A stretch of DNA of 64,000 nt from Meira nashicola (lineage: Eukaryota; Basidiomycota; Exobasidiomycetes; Exobasidiales; Brachybasidiaceae). The notes beneath the pieces were generated by a model, which searched no databases, was not told the DNA's origin, and saw only the letters and a program-made list of their open reading frames with translations. Shown piece after piece: positions 57,456-64,000 of this stretch. Numbering within the stretch: position 1 is the stretch's first letter; the number at the start of each line of letters is the position of its first letter. Made by a program: the position numbers and the translations under genes. Location of the stretch: contig BCJU01000007.1 of assembly GCA_001600355.1 (NCBI GenBank), forward strand, positions 62,001 through 126,000, given 5' to 3'.

Positions 57456-57998
57456 CTTTCTAGTTGTTGCTTTCTCGAAAATCACAAACCCTTGAACACT
57501 CTGATAATTCGAGAAGGAGGATTCTTTCCACACTGGGAAGCGAGTGATTTCACATCCTTTGCCCATTCCGAGATAGATGGACATGTCTCTTGCTCTTCGA
57601 AGACTGACAGGTTTGTGTGCTTAGAATAAGCACGTACAGGAGAATTCTCGGTGCATACGCTATTAGAAGCTCTGCGGTAAAACTTAGAGGCGCTTGTTCG
57701 CGTGTAAAAGTACTGCTTTCTGAAGAGGATGATTAAGAGCTGTATGATAGGGGATGGGAACCGTCTCGAAGAAGATTTTGGTTGTCTGTCATGTCCAAAT
57801 GTGCTGACGAGTGTAGCGCGTTCCAACGCAAATAGCTCCCGCACCCTATACTGCAAGGCGTAAATTGCAGAGCTTTGATTATCGAGCTACGCACTGCGCA
57901 AGTATTTTCCACATGTGTCAAGCCTTCTTACTTCCACCATTGATGTATTGAGAAGTCCAACGCATCCTGACGACCAGGGTTTTAGAAACTAATTTGAG
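57456..57998. other. arsH-bZIP intergenic region
   Basis: 540 bases carrying the arsH terminator region and the bZIP promoter. Minus-strand frames here (57482-57856) look fortuitous. Confidence 0.4.
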
Positions 57999-58766
57999 AT
58001 GGCTCGCGGTCGACGTGAGGATCCGAGTGCCAATCCGTCAAGACAACTTCAAAATTCTCGAGCTTTTAGGAATCGTCGAGCATGTCTCATAATAAGTCTT
58101 GAGGCCAAAGTGCACCAACTCGAGATAGATAATGCCTCCCTACGTGCGAGGCTTGATCAATGTACCAAAAGTATGTCTCATCTTCGGCAAGGGCCAACAC
58201 AAGCTTTCAGCTTATCATGAAGAGATCACTCACCTCTCTTTATCACTTTAAATAGCAGACGTTACAACAAGCGCCTGTCAAGAATGTGCTCGAGTCAAAT
58301 TAGAAATAGGAAAAGTTGTACGTTCTGCCTCAATCACTTTTTCTTGAACAGACGCAATTGACCAATCTATTTTACCTTCATAATTTTCTACCAGCTGCAT
58401 GCTCTGAATGGTGCATCTCAAATAGCAAGTAACCTCATCCGCCCAGAATTACCAGCTGGTGAGCCAAAGGTCTACTCGTCTAATGAAACAAGGTTGCGAC
58501 CGCACTTTTGCGAAAACGATCAAGAGGGTGCTCCTCTCTTGTATGGCGGAGATGCCCTTGATACCGAGAACCTACCTCGGATTGCAAGTGACACGAATCG
58601 GGCTCCGGAAATAAATTTAACGAAAGAAACACAATTGACTGAGCAGCAGTGGGATCAAGCCCTGACACAGCTTGGCGGAGATACCAGCAAATGTTGCGCT
58701 GGATTTTTCGATTGCAGTGTCGAAGAGAGTATTGCCGCTGAAGCAAAGCAGCAAGAGATCGTCTGA
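57999..58766 (+). CDS. ARR1: Arr1/Yap8-like bZIP regulator with cysteine clusters
   Basis: Exons are 57999-58170, 58259-58317 and 58395-58766, giving 200 residues. The basic region is RQLQNSRAFRNRRA (N-x7-R bZIP rule satisfied; R-A-F-R as in Yap proteins). A short zipper follows with Leu at 7-residue spacing (L-E-A-K-V-H-Q-L-E-I-D-N-A-S-L-R-A-R-L). Exon 2 encodes A-C-Q-E-C-A-R-V, and the C-terminus has S-K-C-C-A-G-F-F-D-C-S. In budding yeast Yap8/Arr1, three conserved cysteines bind arsenite and activate transcription, so these C-x-x-C and C-C-x5-C groups are plausible sensors. It stands between arsH and the arsenate reductase, supporting control of this cluster. Symbol given by context and motif, not by full alignment. 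Confidence 0.8.
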
Positions 58767-59213
58767 GTTCTATCATCTCTTTCTTATTGAAGTTCCCGCT
58801 AATTTCTGAAGTGAAGCTCCGTCTACATGTTTGGTTGAGTGCCTTAGGTGGTTTTTGAAGATGGTTTAGCGTGACAAAAATGTACTATGATTTCCGAATC
58901 TTTTCCTGCATATGTCGTGCATTTTGCAGCTGCTGTTCTAGCTGGATCTTTAGGACAGGTGCTGAGGTCTGAATGTAGCAAAAATGCTGAGATATGCTCT
59001 CGCAATTCGAATTTGTAATTACGCTGAGCCGCGAGGGCATTGGATTGTTATGGTTTCATCTAAGGTTTAATCAATTCAGCAAGGCCATTTACGATCTGTC
59101 ATTATGAATAGGGGATCTTCCATAGTATGTCCATTCTATAAACATTTCACTATTTTTTGGAGGCATACGTCGAAGGAACTGTCTACGAAAAAGGTGTCAT
59201 GAAAACAAAAGGA
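58767..59213. other. convergent 3' region of bZIP and ACR2 genes
   Basis: No frame of note. It holds the 3' flanks of two convergent genes. Confidence 0.5.
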
Positions 59214-59764
59214 CTACAACTGAATCGATTTCAAGCCATTTGCTTGTCCTCTGGCCTTAAGGCTACCGCTTCCATAAACCTCCTCCCACCGCAGGATACC
59301 GCCTTGTAATATAGCGACGCGCTTTTCGCGGCCAAAACTTCCATCACGCTCTTGTTTTCGAAGAGCTTCTACAAACCAACGAGCTGCGCGGGGCCCTCGT
59401 CCTACAGACTTGCTACAATGGAAGATAAAGAAGGGTATGTGAGATAGTGCAACTGTCAATGATTCCAAGCTGACATGGAGAGATTGCGCTGGAAAGTTCA
59501 CGGCGCCGGGTATCATGTTCTGTCGACGTACGCAAAGCGAAGTCAGCCGGTATTCACTCTTATTTCCATTTTCACAAATTGCAGACTCACAGAGCAATCG
59601 GCTCGACGAACATCAATGACAAGGAAATCTTTTCCAGCTTGTCCTCCGCTTTGTAGACTCGCAAGCTCTTGCACAGTGATCAGGGGGAGCTCCGTTTCAC
59701 GTTCATTCGCTTTTTCGTACACGTCATACCAATTCTTGCTGTCAATAGGGTGTTCTGATGTCAT
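59214..59764 (-). CDS. ACR2: Acr2/Cdc25-type arsenate reductase (rhodanese fold)
   Basis: Exons (minus) are 59764-59591 and 59519-59214, joined in phase 0 (gtgagt donor, gtcgacag acceptor), giving 159 residues from the first ATG; the yeast protein has 130. Features: F-L-V-I-D-V-R-R-A-D-C-S at the first strand, I-P-G-A-V-N-F-P-A, then FFIFHCSKSVGRGPRAARWF containing the C-x5-R phosphate loop (C-S-K-S-V-G-R). It ends with G-G-I-L-R-W. Cdc25/Acr2 proteins use this Cys to reduce arsenate to arsenite with glutaredoxin. The S-x-x-R-G-P arrangement after the loop fits Acr2 and Cdc25. It is divergent from ACR3. The frame extends upstream of the ATG without a stop (GTG at 59854), so a longer N-terminus is possible. 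Confidence 0.88.
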
Positions 59765-60448
59765 GATAAACTGTACCTTGGTGGTTGAGGCATTGGAAGT
59801 TGAAGCAAAAAACTCAGGTGGAAGGAAATTTCTCACAAACACTCTCACAAACACTCTCGGCGGGAATCAAGGAACAAGCGTTGTGATTTGCACGTAACTC
59901 GATCACCTATTGTCAAAACAAAAAATGAGATTGGGGAACTAGACACAGTTCTGGCCATTCTTGCGCACGTACTTTTAGCATTGTGCTTCTCCACAGCATT
60001 TTAAAGTCGTACTGAGCCTTAGCATTGTAGAGCGCGAGATTTTGCGACGCGCTCTATCGAATCAGCAGAAATTTGAAATCAGTTTCCATTCAAACGCGGC
60101 AAAAGCGTATAATTTCAAATTGTATTAATCGAATTCAGCTTCCTCCCTTACACGGACGGACAAGTCTATAGCTGTCGCCAGAACAGTGTTTTGCAGTTGT
60201 GCTTGGCGGGTGCTTATGCCCAAACATTTTTAATCCTAGAGAATTTCAAATTATTGCTATCACCTTTTTCATCTTCTTTCTCGCATTCTTCGACTGCTTT
60301 TGGCAATCTATAAGGATGACTTGTCTTCTTGAGGCTACTTTCTGACTACTTGTGAAAGGTTAAATACGGCTCGTTTCTGCGTAACAAGAAGAGCTTAGCC
60401 TCACCGATCATCAGTTTCGACCTACTAGCCTATCATACAAGCCGTCAA
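59765..60448. promoter_or_regulatory. shared divergent promoter of ACR2 and ACR3
   Basis: 684 bases between the two start codons. A tattaatcga piece lies at about 60123-60132 and C/T-rich tracts near 60260-60300. The inversely oriented pair with a common spacer copies the ARR2-ARR3 arrangement in budding yeast, where Arr1 binds between them. I see no exact Yap8 element. Confidence 0.55.
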
Positions 60449-61731
60449 ATGGAAAGCAGTAACATGCGGACGAAGGACGAGGGTCATGAAGGTGGCGAAG
60501 GAAGAATGCAAACGTGTAAACAAGTTGGTGGCGTGCCGTCCAGTGGAGAGATGAAAGAAGAGAGCGACATTTCCAACCTCACAGCAAAGAACATTTTATC
60601 AGGATTGGGTTGGCTCGATCGATTTCTTTCATTGTTCATCATTTTGGCGATGATTTTAGGTGTTGTCATTGGTGTGTTTGCGCCAAATGTCAGAGAACAT
60701 TTGAATAAAGGCAATCTCAATGGCGTGTCAGCGCCTCTGGTCGTTGGTCTGATCGTTATGATGTGGCCGATTTTAACAAAGGTGAGTTCTGCGAGGTGGT
60801 TTGTGATGACGTCTTGGTGCGATCTGTCATTTATTGAGCACTCATCTCATCCGTCATCCAGGTGCCGTACGAGACGTTCAGAACGACATTCAGGGGCTCG
60901 AAAATTTGGTTGCAAATTTTCATGTCTCTATTGCTGAACTGGATTCTTGGTCCTTTCTTGATGTTGGGTATAGCTTGGGCAACATTGCCAGACCTGGAAG
61001 AGTATCGGATTGGCATCATTATGGTTGGCTTGGCTCGCTGCATTGCCATGGTGATGATTTGGAACAAGATTGCACGCGGTGACCCGAACGTTTGCGCAAT
61101 TCTAGTTATCTTGAATTCAATATTGCAAATTGTCTTATATGCTCCTTACTGTATCTGGTTTATCAACGTGATCTCGGGTTCTCGAAACTTTACACTCGAC
61201 TACGCAGACACTGCGATTTCCGTTTTGATTTACCTCGGCATACCTCTGATTGCGGGTGGTTCCACTCGTTTCTTCCTCATTGCCTTTGTGGGTCGCACCA
61301 ATTTTGAGAAAAAATTCCTGCCATTCTTTGGTCCTCTCTCGCTTGTAGGCTTGCTCTACACTATAATCATCATCTTTGCCGAGCAAGCAAGACACATATT
61401 GGATAATTTGGGGCCTACTTTTCGCACTTTCGTACCATTAATTTTGTACTTTGCAATCATGTGGAGCATCGCTTTTTTTTCGGTATGGTACTTCAGTATA
61501 CGTTATGGACACGCGAATTGGGGCTACCAGATGGCTGTCGTACAGGCGTTCACTGCGGGAAGTAACAATTTCGAGCTTGCCATTGCCGTATCCGTGTCGG
61601 TGTATGGAGCAGGATCAAATCAAGCACTCGCAGCAACTATTGGCCCTCTAGTGGAGGTCCCTGTCTTATTGTCTCTCTCGTGGATAGCTCTGTATGCGGG
61701 AAAAAAGCTCCGATGGTGTCGAACTGTTTGA
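60449..61731 (+). CDS. ACR3: Acr3 arsenite efflux permease
   Basis: Exons are 60449-60781 and 60862-61731 (phase 0), giving 400 residues. A hydrophilic head of about 50 residues is followed by about ten helices. Diagnostic segments: LSGLGWLDRFLSLFIILAMI, LVVGLIVMMWPILTKV, P-Y-E-T-F-R, the signature G-L-A-R-C-I-A-M-V-M-I-W-N with the essential Cys of helix 4, GDPNVCAILVILNSILQ, and F-T-A-G-S-N-N-F-E-L-A-I-A-V then A-T-I-G-P-L-V-E-V-P-V-L-L. This is the bile/arsenite/riboflavin transporter superfamily member that extrudes As(III) at the plasma membrane. Length matches the yeast protein (404). Intact, and the strongest single call in the window. Confidence 0.96.
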
Positions 61732-62940
61732 GATGTAGTAATCGTAGCGTTGATTTATTTGCCACAATGCGGCCCACGTCTTTTTATACTGCAATTGTCT
61801 TCTCGAATTGAAAGTGTTCTTGATTGAGAGAGAGTAAGAAGAAGTTGTACAGACGTTTTGTTCCTATTCCAGCGTTCTTTTCATTTCGTTTGACTTTGCT
61901 TTTAAGGTGCGCACGCCCCCCCCCCAAGAGAATATGTGCGCATAAACGCTCACAGTGCAGCGTAAACTCGAAAAGCAGAAAAGCAGGGCTTCATGGACCT
62001 ATAGTATGCGTACAGTTGAGAGCCACGAAGGGAGAAGTAAAAATCAGCAGTTTTGATTTATCTTCACTATAAAAACTGTTTTGAAAGTGATCCTGGATCA
62101 TGACCTCTATCGTAGAGACATAAAAGTGCCGAAAGAGATCGATGGTCTCCTTTTCTTCATCGTTTAATAACACATTTAGCTTTATCAAATCCGCCAATCG
62201 TTTCAATGATAATCGTAGACCGATAAATTTTCGTTAATTTCGGAGATATGTCGGACTGTACAGGCCTGAATACTCAAACGTATTATATCGAGGATTTCGA
62301 ACACAGGAACTAAACAACAGTCAGCGCTAATTCCACTGTTCTTGACGATATTCATATTGATGAAAACAATAGTCAGCGTTATTTCAAGTGCTCCTGGTGA
62401 TATTGATATTGATGAAAGTTTTCTAGCTTGTCTTAGGCAATTTAATATTCATGGCCTGGGATTCTACTTTAGTTCTTACGCATAGAGAGCTTTTAGGAGA
62501 TGCAATATTACTACGATCTATAGACAGTACTAACTATATCGAATGGACTTTACTTACGCACAATGAGCTAAGGATTAACACAGCCCAAATTGTGAAGTCA
62601 ACCCTGATCAATAGCTGGCGCGAAAGGCAAGTATCTTGATGGTAAAGACCAATCCTAAGGTCAAATGTTTAAATTCCACTATAATTAAACTAAGTTTCTC
62701 ATTATCATAGACTTACGGTACCAACCATTGTAGTATCCAGCTCAGGAAAATCCTTCATCTCATTGAATATAAGTAAGATACGGTTCGTTCGTTGGCCTAA
62801 ATTTCTGCCTGGTTCAGCCCCTGTAACGATCACACTAGCTCACTCAAATATGAAGATAGAAAGAACAAGATCACAATCAAAGTAATCCATGGGAAAGTCG
62901 TTAGTATTGAAGAAACAAGCACTCTGTCCCTAAGACCAAT
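61732..62940. other. ACR3 3' flank and gene-free stretch
   Basis: It includes a C10 run (61916-61925) and a 52-bp tandem duplication (62316-62419). Short frames at 61991-62206 (minus) and 62451-62639 (plus) have no motif. Confidence 0.4.
62316..62419. repeat. 52-bp imperfect tandem duplication
   Basis: Two units, 62316-62367 and 62368-62419, share agtcagcg, a diverged middle and gatattgatgaaa-like ends, about 75-80 percent identical. Confidence 0.7.
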
Positions 62941-63405
62941 ATGAGAAAGAACGACAACAATTTTCGTGACCTCCTTTCGGAGGAGCTGAGACTAGTGCAA
63001 CAAATACAAAAGCGAAGGACTGCCAAGATATTGTCTGAGAACCATGAACTGCAGCAGCTCGGCAAAAAAACATGGATCTTTTCCTGAAATTGAGAAGACG
63101 AGAAGACTTCATCTGACATTTGACTTTGTGCCACAAACCATTGTACATAAAACTAGCAGGGGTTTACTTATCCAAATTTTCCAGTGCATCAGGCATGAAT
63201 TGTTATGGCTGTGTACCAAAAGCCCTTTGATGCTTTCGCACAATATGTCCTTCAAGAAATCTGTGATTGCTTCATATCGGCTAGCTATAACGTGATGTGC
63301 GTCCGAGACATTTCAAGCAAACTTTTGCAGAGCTGCAGAGAAGAGGAGTATACGACTTTGATTCGCGAAGACTTTGGAGAAAAAGTGTCAGATACAAGCC
63401 TGTAG
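62941..63405 (+). pseudogene. unrecognised helical protein split over three frames
   Basis: Frame 1 from ATG 62941 encodes a charged coiled-coil-like segment (L-L-S-E-E-L-R-L-V-Q-Q-I-Q-K-R-R) and ends at 63087. Frame 2 continues from the A7 run near 63064 (T-R-R-L-H-L-T-F-D-F-V-P) to 63293. Frame 3 (63205-63405) reads F-D-A-F-A-Q-Y-V-L-Q-E-I-C-D-C-F-I-S-A-S-Y. The pieces appear successive, as in a gene with two one-base lesions. No family recognised. Confidence 0.35.
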
Positions 63406-64000
63406 ATCCGAAGTAATTAATTATGAGTCATCCTACATGATAAACTTTTCGATCGTTGATTGTATGTTTCAGTGCATGATTCATTCCCAGCCCAATTTGT
63501 GGGGAAAAGTTGAAGTTCATACTCATGCTGCTCGACAAAATAATGTAATTGCTCCAAGGATATCTTTTTGGTTTGTGTCATTCGTTTCAGCACATTAAAG
63601 GAGCGGGCTTGCAATAATCATAAATGCAGGTGAGTAATGGTGGCTGCGTCGCCAGCCATTGAGTGAGACGTTGAGTGGCAGACAAGGCTTTCTTCCACTG
63701 TACCGCTGGCGTTGAACCAAGGTTGACGACCAGTCTGCGCAGCGAGGGAGCGTTCCGTCAGCCAGTCATTGATCCATACTCTGTACAAGGGAAGGTATTC
63801 AGTTGCTACTTTCCAATCAAGTTCTCAGATAATTTCCATAGGTATATGCTAATGATGTGATACCAATTTGCCGTATAAGGGTTATTAATCTTTCCTTGGT
63901 CTATTTTTTGCCCTTCAGCTCAAGACATCATCCAAATTGCTATCGTATGTGACACCATCAGTTCCCCATGTCGTACGTCCTCAAAGACGTCGAAGTCTGG
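63406..64000 (+). other. possible exons of a gene running off the right edge
   Basis: A frame at about 63675-63797 (V-E-P-R-L-T-T-S-L-R-S-E-G-A-F-R-Q-P) ends at a possible donor (aag/gtattc). A second frame begins after cccttcag at about 63920 (L-K-T-S-S-K-L-L-S-Y-V-T-P-S-V-P) and is open to the edge. If joined they would be part of a protein continuing outside the window. No family recognised. Confidence 0.25.

Noticed and set aside
60121..60135. tattaatcga as a Yap8-type binding element between ACR2 and ACR3
   Set aside because: Only part of the palindromic T-G-A-T-T-A-A-T-A-A-T-C-A consensus is matched; too weak to annotate as a site.
63675..63860. H-C-T-A-G motif resembling a tyrosine-phosphatase loop
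   Set aside because: The sequence continues V-E-P-R rather than x-x-R at the required spacing (H-C-x5-R), and no WPD or other phosphatase segment is near.
1..64000. CRISPR arrays, bacterial operons, tRNA or rRNA genes
   Set aside because: The DNA is eukaryotic with spliceosomal introns; no regularly spaced repeats, no cloverleaf or rRNA-like segments were recognised by reading.

Overview
The window looks like nuclear DNA of a fungus, most likely a basidiomycete. Genes are split by short introns (about 50-80 nt) with GTRAGT donors, proteins are fungal in type, and the GC content looks low for the group. The phylum is inferred and the species is not identified. Scattered N bases, and frameshifts that often sit in homopolymers, mean some 'broken' genes may be assembly errors.

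Layout. 0-8 kb: decayed DNA with a possible transcription-factor tail, a metal P-type ATPase relic and a small secreted-protein relic. 8.2-13.8 kb: copy 1 of a composite repeat (kinase tail relic, frameshifted orphan gene 'X', intact HNH nuclease), ending abruptly inside a DHHC palmitoyltransferase gene. 13.8-18 kb: core-type genes (palmitoyltransferase 3' part, GT32-type glycosyltransferase, TPT-type transporter). 18-21.7 kb: relics. 21.7-24.8 kb: a nine-exon GIY-YIG gene. 26.2-31.65 kb: repeat copy 2 (kinase gene, divergent promoter, intact X, HNH remnant). 32.9-35.4 kb: truncated copy 3. 36-37.1 kb: SDR and alpha/beta-hydrolase relics. 38-39.1 kb: a second intact five-exon HNH gene. 42.4-46.9 kb: broken transcription factor, truncated esterase and a paraoxonase-like gene with an in-frame TAG. 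51.5-52 kb: an inverted partner of the 3.2-kb repeat and a cyclophilin first exon.

52.9-61.7 kb holds the clearest functional module, an arsenic-resistance cluster: MFS transporter (two frameshifts), ArsH flavin reductase, Arr1/Yap8-like bZIP regulator with Cys clusters, Acr2/Cdc25-type arsenate reductase and Acr3 arsenite efflux permease. ACR2 and ACR3 are divergent. Acr2 would reduce arsenate to arsenite, Acr3 would export it, ArsH would oxidise or detoxify trivalent arsenicals, and the bZIP would switch the set on.

The most unusual feature is the three-copy unit carrying a kinase, an unrecognised lysine-rich protein and an HNH nuclease. Each gene survives in only one copy (HNH in copy 1, kinase and X in copy 2), and one unit end truncates a conserved gene. 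This suggests a mobile or duplicating accessory unit.
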